Assembly (NCBI GenBank): GCA_963728395.1 | Contig: CAVSJJ010000002.1 | Coordinates: forward strand, 50,474-114,473 | DNA: 64,000 nucleotides | Reading direction: 5' to 3' | From: CAVSJJ01 sp963728395 | GTDB lineage: Bacteria; Actinomycetota; Actinomycetes; Actinomycetales; Dermatophilaceae | Shown: piece after piece, positions 52,801 through 61,948 of the stretch | Layout of the letters: each line of letters starts with the position of its first letter | Numbering within the stretch: position 1 is the stretch's first letter | The notes under the pieces: generated by a model | Seen by the model: the letters and a program-made list of their open reading frames with translations, nothing else | Database searches by the model: none | What the model was told of the DNA's origin: nothing | Position numbers and translations under genes: made by a program

Positions 52801-52928
52801 TTCGAGGTATTCGGGTGCGCCCGGTGGGTCTCGGATTACCTCGACCCGGCCGGGGGGTGTCGGGTTCGAGGTATTCGGGTGCGCCCGGCGGGTCTCGGAT
52901 TACCTCGACCGGGCGGGGGGTGTCGGGC
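52801..52928. repeat. 64-bp tandem duplication with inverted arms
   Basis: Two copies start with TTCGAGGTATTCGGG at 52801 and 52865. Each ends with GGATTACCTCGACC, so arms CGAGGTA and TACCTCG can pair within a copy. The period equals that of the neighbouring AACTTCCC arrays although the sequence is unrelated. Confidence 0.8.
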
Positions 52929-52980
52929 CGATGACGAGGGTATGCCGGCCAGGGCGCCGGGATCGCTCGGCCGGGTCAAT

Positions 52981-53127
52981 TACTTCCCTATTGGGGAGTT
53001 TTCGACCTTGGCCAGGGCGCCGGGATCGCTCGGCCGGGTCAATTACTTCCCTATTGGGGAGTTTTCGACCTTGGCCAGGGGGCCGGGATCACCCACCCTG
53101 GTCGGTATCTCACCCAATAGGGGAGTT
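52981..53127. repeat. Intergenic hairpin repeat, three copies (63-64-bp period)
   Basis: Cores at 52981-53000 and 53044-53063 (TACTTCCCTATTGGGGAGTT) and a diverged third at 53108-53127 (ends CCCAATAGGGGAGTT). Spacers share TCGACCTTGGCCAGGG and GCCGGGATC. Same family as 27686 and 38469. Confidence 0.88.
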
Positions 53128-53277
53128 GTCGACCTCCATCCAGCCCGCCGGACCGGGCTGGGAACGGTCGGGGCCTTGCCTGTCGCGCGACTCACACGGT
53201 GTCATGGGGGCACGCCCCTCGCCCGCGGGGCGCCGCCCGGTTCCCGCACCGGGCGCCCGCTCCTCGGAAGGACGCCG

Positions 53278-54909
53278 ATGTCCAGCACCGCCGCCACGAC
53301 CCTGTCCCACGCCGTCGGCGAGACCGAACCAGCCCTGCTCACCGACACCATCGGCGACAACCTCGACGCGACCATCGCGCGGTTCGGCGACCGCGAGGCG
53401 CTCGTCGACTGCGCGCAGGGGATCCGGTGGACGTATGCCGCGTTCGGCGCCGAGGTGGATCGGCTCGCCCGGGCGTTCCTCGCCGTCGGACTGGCCAAGG
53501 GCGATCGGATCGGGATCTGGGCGCCGAACTGCGCGGAGTGGACGCTCACCCAGTACGCCACGGCGAAGGTCGGGGCGATCCTGGTCAACATCAACCCGGC
53601 ATACCGGACGCATGAGCTGACCTACGTGCTCAAGCAGGCCGGCCTCCGGATGCTCGTCACGGCCGAACGGTTCAAGACCTCGGACTACGTCGGGATGATC
53701 GAGGCCGCCCGCGCCGACTGTCCCGACCTCGAGCAGGTCTTCGTCATCGGTCGGGACTCGTGGAGCGACCTGATCGCGCGGTCCGACGAGGTCACCCCCG
53801 AGCGGCTTGCCGAGGTGCAGCACGGGCTCACCCCGGACGAGCCGATCAACATCCAGTACACCTCGGGAACGACGGGCTTCCCCAAGGGAGCGACGCTCTC
53901 GCACACGAACATCCTCAACAACGGCTATCTGGTCGGCGAGATGTGCGACTACACCGAGCAGGACCGGGTCTGCATCCCGGTGCCCTTCTACCACTGCTTC
54001 GGGATGGTCATGGGCAACCTCGCGTGCACGAGCCACGGGGCCGCGATGATCATCCCCGCACCGGGCTTCGACCCGGCGCTCACCCTCACGGCCTGCCAGG
54101 ACGAGAAGGCCACGTCCCTCTACGGCGTCCCGACGATGTTCATCGCCGAGTGGGCGCTGCCCGACATCGGCTCCTACGACCTGTCCACCCTGCGCACCGG
54201 CATCATGGCCGGCTCGCCGTGCCCGGCCTCGATGATGTCGAAGCTCATCGACGCCGGCATCACCGAGATGACGATCGCCTACGGGATGACCGAGACCTCG
54301 CCGGTCTCGACGCAGAACCGCACCGACGACAGCTTCGACCACAAGGTCAACACGGTCGGCCGGGTCACCCCGCACCTGGAGATCAAGGTCGTCGACCCGT
54401 TGACCGGCGAGACGCTGCCGCGCGGCGAGGCGGGTGAGTTCTGCACGAAGGGCTACTCCGTCATGCTCGGCTACTGGGAGCAGCCCGAGAAGACGGCCGA
54501 GGTGCTCGTCGACGGCTGGATGCGCACCGGCGACATCGCGGTCATGCACGACGACGGCTACGTCGAGATCACCGGCCGGATCAAGGACATGGTCATCCGC
54601 GGCGGTGAGAACATCTATCCCCGCGAGATCGAGGAGTTCCTCTACACCCATCCCGACATCCTCGATGCCCAGGTCATCGGTATCCCCGACGAGAAGTATG
54701 GCGAGGAGCTGTGCGCCTGGATCCGGATGCGCGACGGGGCCGAGCCGCTGACCGCGGAGAGTGTCCGCGAGTTCGCCTCGGGCCGGCTGGCGCACTACAA
54801 GATTCCCCGCTACGTCCGGATCGTCGAGGAGTTCCCGCTCACCGTGACCGGCAAGGTCCGCAAGGTCGAGATGCGCCAGGTGACGGTTGCCGAGCTGGGC
54901 CTTCGCTGA
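53278..54909 (+). CDS. Long-chain fatty-acid--CoA ligase (AMP-binding enzyme)
   Basis: A 543-residue ANL-superfamily ligase. ATP loop YTSGTTGFPKGATLSH near residue 202, VPFYHCFGMVMGN near 236, IAYGMTETSPVS near 338, WMRTGDIA near 418 and the hinge/A10 region GRIKDMVIRGGENIYPREIEEFL near 433 with TGKVRKVEMR at the C-terminus. It activates fatty acids through an acyl-adenylate. GGAAGGA precedes the ATG. Confidence 0.92.
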   Translation: MSSTAATTLSHAVGETEPALLTDTIGDNLDATIARFGDREALVDCAQGIRWTYAAFGAEVDRLARAFLAVGLAKGDRIGIWAPNCAEWTLTQYATAKVGAILVNINPAYRTHELTYVLKQAGLRMLVTAERFKTSDYVGMIEAARADCPDLEQVFVIGRDSWSDLIARSDEVTPERLAEVQHGLTPDEPINIQYTSGTTGFPKGATLSHTNILNNGYLVGEMCDYTEQDRVCIPVPFYHCFGMVMGNLACTSHGAAMIIPAPGFDPALTLTACQDEKATSLYGVPTMFIAEWALPDIGSYDLSTLRTGIMAGSPCPASMMSKLIDAGITEMTIAYGMTETSPVSTQNRTDDSFDHKVNTVGRVTPHLEIKVVDPLTGETLPRGEAGEFCTKGYSVMLGYWEQPEKTAEVLVDGWMRTGDIAVMHDDGYVEITGRIKDMVIRGGENIYPREIEEFLYTHPDILDAQVIGIPDEKYGEELCAWIRMRDGAEPLTAESVREFASGRLAHYKIPRYVRIVEEFPLTVTGKVRKVEMRQVTVAELGLR

Positions 54910-55107
54910 GGTGCGCCCCGCGAGACCGATGCCCACCTGCGGGTATGCCGCCCGCCTCCCCTCCCGGCCCCACCCGTCCCCGGCGCCCCACCCGTGGTGG
55001 CGGGGGGTGGCATACGTCGTGGGTCGAGGCCTCCGAGGGGCACCGCGCAGGGTAGGTTGTGGGCGGCCGGATGCCGCCCGGCCACCGACCATCACGGAGA
55101 AGCGCCA

Positions 55108-56745
55108 ATGAAGTACGCCATCCCGATCGCCCTCGGGATCCTCTTGGTCCTTGCGCTCGCGGTTCTCGTGCTCTCCAGACGGGGCAGCCGGGACCAGAAG
55201 AAGGCAGAGGCGGCCTGGGGGCAGCCGCAGGGCGTCGCGCCGGACGCCGACGGCCGCAGCCCCGATCTCACCGATCGCTGGGTGTCCATCCCGGAGGTGC
55301 CGCCGGTCCGGGCGATGCCTCCGAGCGCCCCGGGTATGCCGCCCGTGTCCGAGGTCGACCTCGCCTCGGCCGGCCCCGTCTCGCCGCTGGCCCCGCCGCC
55401 GCCGACCGCCCCGATGTCGCCTCCGCCGGCCGAGGTGGTCGAGTCTGCCGAGCTCGCCGAGTCTGCCGAGGCCGCCGAGGCGGGGGAGTCGGCTGATGCC
55501 GGTATGCCGCCTGCCTGGCCGACGCCGGTCTACCAGACCGTGCCCGGGGTTCCCGATGGCGATCCGGCGGACGAGCCGGCGAACGACGTCCGCCCGCTGT
55601 CGGCCGAGGTGGCCGAGCCGGAGGGGCCGCAGGGCGCCGACGACCCGGAGGGGCCGCAGGGCGCCGAAGAGCCGGACGGACCGGCCGAGGAACCCGCGAC
55701 GGCCGTCGCGGGCCCGCGGGTATGGTCGCCGCCGCCGCCGCCGACACCGCCCGGCTACACCTTCGACGAGCCGGCGGCCCCGGCCACGCTCGAGGCGAGC
55801 GACGAGCCGTGGGCCCCGACCGAGCCCGCCCTCGAGCGGCGCTGGGCCGCTCCGCTGCGCGGGCAGGAGGCCACGACGGTCGAGGCGGCACCCGATCCGG
55901 ACGAGCCCGGGTTCGGTGTTGCGGGTGCCGAGGCGGCCGACGAGGTGGTCGGTGACCAGGTCGTCGGTGACCAGGTCGTCGGTGACCAGGTCGTCGGTGG
56001 GCCGGTGTCCGAACGGGTTGCCCCGGTCGGGGCCGGACCGGTTCGGCCGGTGGCCGAGATCCCGCCGATCAGCCCGTGGGCGCCGCCCGGCGCAGTCGGG
56101 CCGCTCGAGGAGATGCCGCTCGAGCCCTCGCCGCCCCCGTGGCAGAACGCTCCGGGCCTGCTGACCGAGACGGAGATGAGCGAGCGACTCGCCGCCGCTG
56201 CCGACTACCGGGACGAGGTGTTCGCACCGCCAAGCAGCGCGGTGCCGGTCGCCGAACCGGACGCCGATCCCGAGCCGGAGACCACGGCGGAGCCGGAGAC
56301 AGAGCTGGAGGGCGAGCCGATGGTGGCCGAGGATCCCGAGGAGGTCGTGGACCCCGAGCCGGAGACCACACCGGAGCCGGAGACCACACCGGAGCCGGAG
56401 ACCACGCCGGAGCCGGAGACCACGCCGGAGCCGGAGACCACGCCGGAGCCGGAGACCACGCCGGCACCGGGGTCGTCGGTCTTCGCCGAGCCGGCCCCGG
56501 TGCCGCGCGAGCAGGGGCGGCGGATCTCCTCGATCGAAGAGATCCGCGATGGCGGCTTCGGCGTCGGGTCGGCCGCTCCGTTCCCGGACGGCGCCCAGCC
56601 GCTGGGTCACCCGGTGCAGGCATACCGCGACACGATGACCTATCGGGCACCGGGCCAGCCGGGCTACGACGATCGGGAACCGGACGTCTGGTTCTACGAC
56701 GAGAGCGCCGCCGAGGACTGCGGCTTCCGACCCGCCGAGGGCTGA
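55108..56745 (+). CDS. Single-pass low-complexity protein with C-terminal sunset-type domain
   Basis: A 545-residue protein. An N-terminal helix (residues 3-24) is followed by about 430 residues rich in Pro, Glu and Ala. These include three DQVVG repeats (15-bp units, 55951-55995) and six PEPETT repeats (18-bp units, about 56354-56462). The conserved C-terminal part begins GRRISSIEEIRDGGFGVGSAAP and continues GHPVQAYRDTMTYRAPGQPGYDDREPDVWFYDESAAEDCGF, matching the short sunset domain of actinobacterial envelope proteins. Probably a surface-spanning stalk. The role is unknown. Confidence 0.75.
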   Translation: MKYAIPIALGILLVLALAVLVLSRRGSRDQKKAEAAWGQPQGVAPDADGRSPDLTDRWVSIPEVPPVRAMPPSAPGMPPVSEVDLASAGPVSPLAPPPPTAPMSPPPAEVVESAELAESAEAAEAGESADAGMPPAWPTPVYQTVPGVPDGDPADEPANDVRPLSAEVAEPEGPQGADDPEGPQGAEEPDGPAEEPATAVAGPRVWSPPPPPTPPGYTFDEPAAPATLEASDEPWAPTEPALERRWAAPLRGQEATTVEAAPDPDEPGFGVAGAEAADEVVGDQVVGDQVVGDQVVGGPVSERVAPVGAGPVRPVAEIPPISPWAPPGAVGPLEEMPLEPSPPPWQNAPGLLTETEMSERLAAAADYRDEVFAPPSSAVPVAEPDADPEPETTAEPETELEGEPMVAEDPEEVVDPEPETTPEPETTPEPETTPEPETTPEPETTPEPETTPAPGSSVFAEPAPVPREQGRRISSIEEIRDGGFGVGSAAPFPDGAQPLGHPVQAYRDTMTYRAPGQPGYDDREPDVWFYDESAAEDCGFRPAEG

Positions 56746-56775
56746 CCGGCCGAGGGCTGACCCGCCGAGGGCTGA
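56731..56775. repeat. 15-bp tandem repeat with three in-frame stops
   Basis: Three copies of GCCGAGGGCTGA at 15-bp spacing place TGA at 56743, 56758 and 56773, all in the frame of the preceding gene. Readthrough would simply append Pro-Ala-Glu-Gly each time. Confidence 0.75.
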
Positions 56776-56801
56776 TCACCGGGCTCCCGGTTCTCCAGCC
56801 C

Positions 56802-56851
56802 CCGAAATCTCATCGGAACGTCGTTACTGCAGGGCTCCGATGAGATTTCGG
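56802..56851. terminator. Bidirectional terminator-like hairpin
   Basis: Perfect 16-bp stem CCGAAATCTCATCGGA (56802-56817) with TCCGATGAGATTTCGG (56836-56851), loop of 18 nt, between convergent genes. It is AT-richer than its surroundings and has no T-tract. Confidence 0.6.
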
Positions 56852-56924
56852 CGTATCGAGCGAGCCAGGGAGGGGCGCCGAGCCAGGGAGGGGCGCCAAG
56901 CCGGCCAGGCGCGCCGGACGGCCG

Positions 56925-58397
56925 TCAGGCGCCGAGCAGGTAGCGGATCACGTCGGCCGCGGCATACGCCCCGCCGTCGACCGACGCGATGAGCGCGCGG
57001 ACCGGCCCGAGGTCGCCACCGGAGGTGACAATGAGCGGCTCGACGTAGCCGTTCTTGCGTCGCTGCGGCACACCGGCGCTCGACAGCAGGGCGTTGCACA
57101 GGCAGACCCGGCCCTCGATGTTGGCGTCGCGGCCGCCCTTGCGCAGGTAGTGGTCGTCGGGCTCGGCCGGGCACCGGTAGTCGACCTTGCCGTCCTCCCG
57201 CTTGTATGCCGTGCGCAGCGCGCCGACGTCGCACACCTTGGTCCGTTCGGCGAGGACGGCGTCCTCGGTGAGCGAGCCGTCGAGCTCGACGACGCGGAAC
57301 GGGAACCCGGTCGGCGAGACGCGCCAGTCGGCCCGGACCGAGGCGCCGCCGTTGGCGAGCTGGGCGCGGACCTGGTGCTTGACACTCACGTCGAAGCCCG
57401 ACTCCTCGCAGTAGGCGAACGCCGTCCCGACCTGGATGCCCGCGGCGCCCATCGCCCGGGCCTCCTGGTATCGCTCGGGCGTGGCGTACGACCCGGCCAG
57501 CCACACCGGCAGCCCGAGCTCGAGGACGGAGGAGAGGTCGACCTCGTCCCGCTCGCCGTAGACCGGCTGGCCGATCTCGTCGAGCTTGCGCGGCCCGCGC
57601 GGCGGGGCGTTGTGCCCGCCGGCGCTCGGCCCCTCGATGACGAACCCGTCGGGGCGGGTCTCCTCGCTGCGCGAGAGCATCGCCGCGAGGTCGGTCGAGG
57701 CGACGATGGCGATGACGCCGGGCCGGGTGAGCGGGGCACCGGGCTCGGGAAGGACGCTGCGGGGGTCGAAGACGACGTTGCCGAGCCCCTCGATCGGCCG
57801 CGCGCCGGAGACCTTGACCTCGAGGTTGACCGGCAGGTGCTGCGCGAGCGAGCGGACGAGCCCGGGCAGCTCGCCGGGGCTCCCGGCGCCCATGAGGATG
57901 TAGTCGACGCCGGCCAGCATCGCGCCGTAGAGCGCGAACGGGATGGGGATCTCGACCTTGCGGAGGTAGTTGATGCCGACGACGCCGTCGTGGCCCTCCT
58001 TGGCGAGGAAGACCTCGACGAAGTTCGCGGCGATGGTCAGCTCGACCAGGCGCGCGGGGGAGGCGATGGTATGCCGCGGCACGGCGCGGAACGGCTGGCC
58101 CGGCGCGACGCCGCCCTCGACGAAGTAGGCCTCGACGATCCACCGGGCGATGTCCTGGTCGGGGAAGGCCGCCAGTGCGCGGCGGGTCGACCCGTCGAGG
58201 TCGCCCTGCTGCAGCCGGCGAGCCATGAGGACGTCGAGGGCGGTCCCGGAGACGACACCGAGCTCGCCCATGCTCGAGACGGCCCGGGCGAGGTGCCAGT
58301 CCGACACCCCGACGCCCATCCCGCCCTGGATGATCCGCGGCACCTCCTGGGAGGGGCCCGGGCGGTGGCTGGTGGCCGACGGGATCGTTGTGCTCAT
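56925..58397 (-). CDS. Nitronate monooxygenase-like FMN enzyme
   Basis: A 490-residue TIM-barrel of the nitronate monooxygenase/FabK/PfaD group, longer than typical nitronate monooxygenases (about 350). Motifs are VPRIIQGGMGVGVSDWHLARAV near residue 19, the barrel segment DGFVIEGPSAGGHNAPPRG near 243 with His, and MGAAGIQVGTAFAYCEESGF near 315. A Cys-bearing tail (YRCPAEP, RVCLCNALL) follows. ATG 58397 has GAGAGG upstream. A paired palindrome, likely operator, lies 50-80 bp upstream, divergent to pntA. Confidence 0.8.
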   Translation of the reverse strand: MSTTIPSATSHRPGPSQEVPRIIQGGMGVGVSDWHLARAVSSMGELGVVSGTALDVLMARRLQQGDLDGSTRRALAAFPDQDIARWIVEAYFVEGGVAPGQPFRAVPRHTIASPARLVELTIAANFVEVFLAKEGHDGVVGINYLRKVEIPIPFALYGAMLAGVDYILMGAGSPGELPGLVRSLAQHLPVNLEVKVSGARPIEGLGNVVFDPRSVLPEPGAPLTRPGVIAIVASTDLAAMLSRSEETRPDGFVIEGPSAGGHNAPPRGPRKLDEIGQPVYGERDEVDLSSVLELGLPVWLAGSYATPERYQEARAMGAAGIQVGTAFAYCEESGFDVSVKHQVRAQLANGGASVRADWRVSPTGFPFRVVELDGSLTEDAVLAERTKVCDVGALRTAYKREDGKVDYRCPAEPDDHYLRKGGRDANIEGRVCLCNALLSSAGVPQRRKNGYVEPLIVTSGGDLGPVRALIASVDGGAYAAADVIRYLLGA

Positions 58398-58446
58398 CCG
58401 GATTGCCTCTCGCCGGGATGCACCTCGTGTGCACCGGGGCCGTAAC

Positions 58447-58477
58447 TTACGATGTCGTAACCTACGGTACCGTAGGT
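58447..58477. promoter_or_regulatory. Double palindrome, probable TetR-type operator
   Basis: Two adjoining inverted repeats: TTACGATGTCGTAA (58447-58460) and the perfect palindrome ACCTACGGTACCGTAGGT (58460-58477). They lie in the gap between the divergent nitronate monooxygenase-like gene and pntA, in a locally AT-richer patch that could hold the -10 of the minus-strand gene. The form suits a TetR-family dimer pair. No such regulator is encoded nearby. Confidence 0.55.
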
Positions 58478-58671
58478 ACGGCGATCCGACCAAAGCGGCA
58501 TACCGTCGGCTGCCTCACACGATCCGGCGGCACATCGCCGGCGGCGACGAAGGCAAGCCTGGCCGCGAGGGGCCGCACCGGCACGCGGTACATTGCGTCC
58601 GAGCCGCCGCCCGACGTCGTGCGCGACGGCCGATCCGGTAGAGCGACCACCATCGTCGAAGAGGGATGACC

Positions 58672-60222
58672 GTGCGCATAGGTGTGCCCCTGGAGACCAA
58701 GCCCGGCGAGACCCGCGTCGCGGCGACCCCCAAGACCGTCGAGCAGCTCCTCGGCCTCGGGTATGCCGTGGCGATCCAGTCCGGCGCCGGCGTCGCCTCG
58801 AGCTTTGCCGACGCGGCCTTCGCCGCTGCCGGGGCGGAGATCGCCGACGACGTCTGGGACGCCGACATCATCCTCAAGATCAACGCGCCCACCGCCGACG
58901 AGCTGACCCGCGTCCACGAGGGCCAGTACGTCGTCAGCCTCATGGCTCCCGCGCTCGACCCCGACCTCGTCCGCTCGCTCGCCGAGCGCGGCGTGACGGC
59001 GCTGGCGATGGACGCCGTCCCGCGCATCTCCCGGGCCCAGTCGCTCGACGTGCTGTCCTCCATGGCGAACATCGGTGGCTACCGCGCCGTCATCGAGGCC
59101 GCGCACGAGTTCGGCTCGCTCTTCACCGGTCAGGTCACCGCGGCCGGCAAGGTGCCGCCGGCCAAGGTCCTCGTCGTCGGGGCCGGCGTCGCCGGGCTCG
59201 CCGCGATCGGCACCGCCAACAGCCTCGGCGCGATCGTCCGCGCCTTCGACGCCCGGTCCGAGGTGGCCGAGCAGGTCGAGTCGATGGGTGCGCAGTTCCT
59301 CCGGATCGACGTCGCCGACGAGGGTCCGAGCGCGACCGGCTACGCGAAGGAGATGGGCGAGGACTTCAACCGCAAGGCCGCGGAGCTGTATGCCGCGCAG
59401 GCCAAGGACGTCGACATCGTCATCACGACGGCCCTCATCCCGGGCAGGCCCGCGCCGCGGCTCATCACCGAGGAGATGGTCGCGACGATGAAGCCGGGCA
59501 GCGTCGTCGTCGACATGGCCGCCTCGAACGGCGGCAACGTTGCCGGGTCGGTCGTCGACGAGAAGGTCGTCACCGACAACGGCGTGACGATCCTCGGCTA
59601 CAGCGACCTCCCCGGCCGGTTGCCGACCCAGGCCAGCCAGCTCTTCGGCACGAACCTCGTCAACCTGCTCAAGCTGCTCACCCCGGACAAGGACGGCGTG
59701 GCCCACCTCGACCTCGACGACCCCGTCCAGCGGGGGATGACGGTGGCGACCGGGGGAGAGGTGCTGTGGCCGCCCCCGCCGGTCCAGGTCTCCGCGGCGC
59801 CGGCCGCCACGCCCGCCCCGGAGCCGGAGGACCCGGCGGTCGTCGCCGCCCGTGAGGCCGCCGCCGCGTCGGCCCGCAGCCGCCGCCGGCTCGTCCTGTC
59901 CGGGATCGCCGCCGTGCTCGTCGTCCTCGCCGTGACGTACTCGCCACCGAGCTTCACCGGCTACTTCACCGTCTTCGCGCTCGCCGTCGTCGTCGGGTTC
60001 TATGTCATCAGCGGTGTCTCGCACTCGCTGCATACGCCGCTGATGTCCCAGACCAACGCGATCTCCGGGATCATCCTCGTCGGCGCCCTCCTCCAGCTCG
60101 GCTCGACGAACCTCGCGGTGACGATCCTGTCGTTCGTCGCGGCATCCATCGCGTCGATCAACATCTTCGGTGGGTTCCTCGTGACCTACCGAATGCTCGG
60201 CATGTTCAGGAAGGAGGCCTGA
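58672..60222 (+). CDS. pntA: NAD(P) transhydrogenase subunit alpha
   Basis: About 516 residues. GTG 58672 is preferred: it has GAAGAGGG 5-6 nt upstream and yields RIGVPLETKPGETRVAATPKTVEQLL, matching the E. coli PntA start. ATG 58666 lies too close to the ribosome binding site. Domain I contains VLVVGAGVAGLAAIGTANSLGA near residue 165 (NAD site) and SQLFGTNLVNLLK near 325. An Ala/Pro linker leads to four helices. With PntB it moves hydride from NADH to NADP using the proton gradient. Confidence 0.93.
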   Translation: MRIGVPLETKPGETRVAATPKTVEQLLGLGYAVAIQSGAGVASSFADAAFAAAGAEIADDVWDADIILKINAPTADELTRVHEGQYVVSLMAPALDPDLVRSLAERGVTALAMDAVPRISRAQSLDVLSSMANIGGYRAVIEAAHEFGSLFTGQVTAAGKVPPAKVLVVGAGVAGLAAIGTANSLGAIVRAFDARSEVAEQVESMGAQFLRIDVADEGPSATGYAKEMGEDFNRKAAELYAAQAKDVDIVITTALIPGRPAPRLITEEMVATMKPGSVVVDMAASNGGNVAGSVVDEKVVTDNGVTILGYSDLPGRLPTQASQLFGTNLVNLLKLLTPDKDGVAHLDLDDPVQRGMTVATGGEVLWPPPPVQVSAAPAATPAPEPEDPAVVAAREAAAASARSRRRLVLSGIAAVLVVLAVTYSPPSFTGYFTVFALAVVVGFYVISGVSHSLHTPLMSQTNAISGIILVGALLQLGSTNLAVTILSFVAASIASINIFGGFLVTYRMLGMFRKEA

Positions 60223-60224
60223 GC

Positions 60225-61640
60225 ATGATGATCCAGTTCGTCGACGGTCTGTACATCGTCGCCGCCGTCATGTTCATCCTCTCCCTCGCCGGGCTCTCGC
60301 GGCCGACGACGGCCCGGACGGGCACCCTGACCGGCATGGCCGGCATGGTCCTCGCCCTCGCGGCGACGATCATCCACTCGCTCTATCTGTCCGCCAACGA
60401 CACCGGGCGCCGGTCGGTGGCCGTGACGCTCCTGCTCATCGTCGTCGTCCTCGGGATCGGCGCCGCCATCGGGACCCCGGTGGCCCGCAAGGTCGAGATG
60501 ACCCAGATGCCGGAGCTCATCGCGGCATTCCACTCCTTCGTCGGCATGGCCGCGGTGCTCGTCGGCTTCAACTCCTTCCTCGTCCCGGACGGCAAGGGCG
60601 GCGCCCTCCACCTCATCGAGGTCTCGCTCGGGGTCCTCATCGGTGCCTTCACGTTCACCGGCTCGGTCGTGGCCTACCTCAAGCTCTCGGCGAAGATGAA
60701 GTCCGCCCCGCTCGTCCTGCCGGGGCGCAACCTGCTCAACCTCGCCGGGTTCGGCGCCTTCGTCGTCCTGATGATCTTGCTCGTCATCGTCGACGACAAC
60801 GGCGGTGGCGGGCTCACCCTGCTCATCGTCATGGCGGCGCTGGGATTCCTGCTGGGCTTCCACATGGTCGCGGCGATCGGCGGCGGCGACATGCCGGTCG
60901 TCGTGTCGATGCTGAACTCCTACTCGGGGTGGGCCGCGGCGGCCGCGGGCTTCATGCTCGGCAACACGCTGCTCATCATCACCGGGTCCCTCGTGGGCTC
61001 CTCCGGTGCGATCCTGTCCTACATCATGTGTCGGGCGATGAACCGCTCGTTCATCTCCGTCATCCTCGGCGGCTTCGGCTCCGACGGCGCCGTCGTCGGC
61101 GAGGCCAAGGACTACGGCGAGCACCGGGAGATCCAGGCCGCCGCCGCCGCGGAGCTGTTGTCGGAGGCGCACTCGGTCGTCATCACCCCTGGCTACGGCA
61201 TGGCCACCGCGCAGGCGCAGTATGCCGTCGCCGACCTCACCTCCAAGCTGCGCGCCAAGGGGATCACCGTCCGGTTCGGCATCCACCCGGTGGCGGGGCG
61301 GCTGCCGGGGCACATGAACGTCCTGCTCGCCGAGGCCAAGGTGCCCTACGACATCGTCCTCGAGATGGACGAGATCAACGACGACTTCCCCGACACCGAC
61401 GTCGTCCTCGTCATCGGCGCCAACGACACCGTCAACCCGTCCGCCGCCGAGGACCCGACGTCTCCGATCGCCGGCATGCCGGTCCTGCAGGTGTGGAACG
61501 CCAGGGACGTCATCGTCTTCAAGCGCTCGATGGCGACGGGGTATGCCGGTGTGCAGAACCCGCTCTTCTTCCGCGAGAACACCCAGATGCTCTTCGGTGA
61601 CGCCAAGGAGCGGGTCGAGGACATCGTCAAGGCGCTCTGA
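60225..61640 (+). CDS. pntB: NAD(P) transhydrogenase subunit beta
   Basis: A 471-residue membrane subunit. About eight helices (residues 5-270) form the proton channel with PntA. The NADP-binding domain III has VVITPGYGMATAQAQY near 322, FGIHPVAGRLPGHMNVLLAEA near 352, VLVIGANDTVNPSA near 394 and VFKRSMATGYAGVQNPLF near 430. It starts 2 nt after the pntA stop. Confidence 0.95.
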   Translation: MMIQFVDGLYIVAAVMFILSLAGLSRPTTARTGTLTGMAGMVLALAATIIHSLYLSANDTGRRSVAVTLLLIVVVLGIGAAIGTPVARKVEMTQMPELIAAFHSFVGMAAVLVGFNSFLVPDGKGGALHLIEVSLGVLIGAFTFTGSVVAYLKLSAKMKSAPLVLPGRNLLNLAGFGAFVVLMILLVIVDDNGGGGLTLLIVMAALGFLLGFHMVAAIGGGDMPVVVSMLNSYSGWAAAAAGFMLGNTLLIITGSLVGSSGAILSYIMCRAMNRSFISVILGGFGSDGAVVGEAKDYGEHREIQAAAAAELLSEAHSVVITPGYGMATAQAQYAVADLTSKLRAKGITVRFGIHPVAGRLPGHMNVLLAEAKVPYDIVLEMDEINDDFPDTDVVLVIGANDTVNPSAAEDPTSPIAGMPVLQVWNARDVIVFKRSMATGYAGVQNPLFFRENTQMLFGDAKERVEDIVKAL

Positions 61641-61948
61641 CGGCATACCCGCCGCTCCCACCCCCGCGGCCCCCCCACTTCGCAGCGTCCGCGTTTCTGG
61701 TCGCCATGGCGACCAGAAACGCGGACATTGCCGATGGTCGCGCCCTTGTGTCCGGGTAAGTGGCTGCGATGGCGACCGTTCACGCGGACGCTGGGGTGAG
61801 TGGGCGTCGTCCACAGACGGTCCTCCGGCGGCCAGGCGTCCACAGGCGGGCGCGGTGCGGTGGTGTCGGGGTGCCGACGCCTCCGACTCTGGCCGGTATG
61901 CCGTCGAACCCCACCTCCGTGCCACGAACCGTCGGAGCGCGACGAGCC
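61641..61948. other. Intergenic region with a 40-bp palindrome
   Basis: About 308 bp between pntB and the AbiEi-like gene. Besides the palindrome at 61687-61726 it holds a second inverted arm (CGCGGACG near 61780-61790) pairing with CGTCCGCG at the left end of the palindrome. No gene is visible; a possible upstream start of the next gene at 61898 has no ribosome binding site. Confidence 0.6.
61687..61726. repeat. Perfect 40-bp palindrome
   Basis: The half-site GTCCGCGTTTCTGGTCGCCA is followed by its exact reverse complement without a loop. Related imperfect copies occur at 62984-63025 and 63047-63088, on the other side of the AbiEi-like gene. Confidence 0.9.

Larger units (their letters stand above)
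52691..53277. other. Repeat-filled 587-bp intergenic region
   Basis: No gene is supported. It holds a Pro-coding-like C-rich stretch, a 64-bp tandem duplication (52801-52928) and a three-copy hairpin array (52981-53127), then about 150 bp of unremarkable sequence with the ribosome binding site of the acyl-CoA ligase. Genes on both sides are on the plus strand. Confidence 0.7.

Noticed and set aside
53110..56610. A 1166-residue minus-strand open frame
   Set aside because: Antisense to the acyl-CoA ligase and the low-complexity protein; its apparent repeats mirror the repeats of the real gene.
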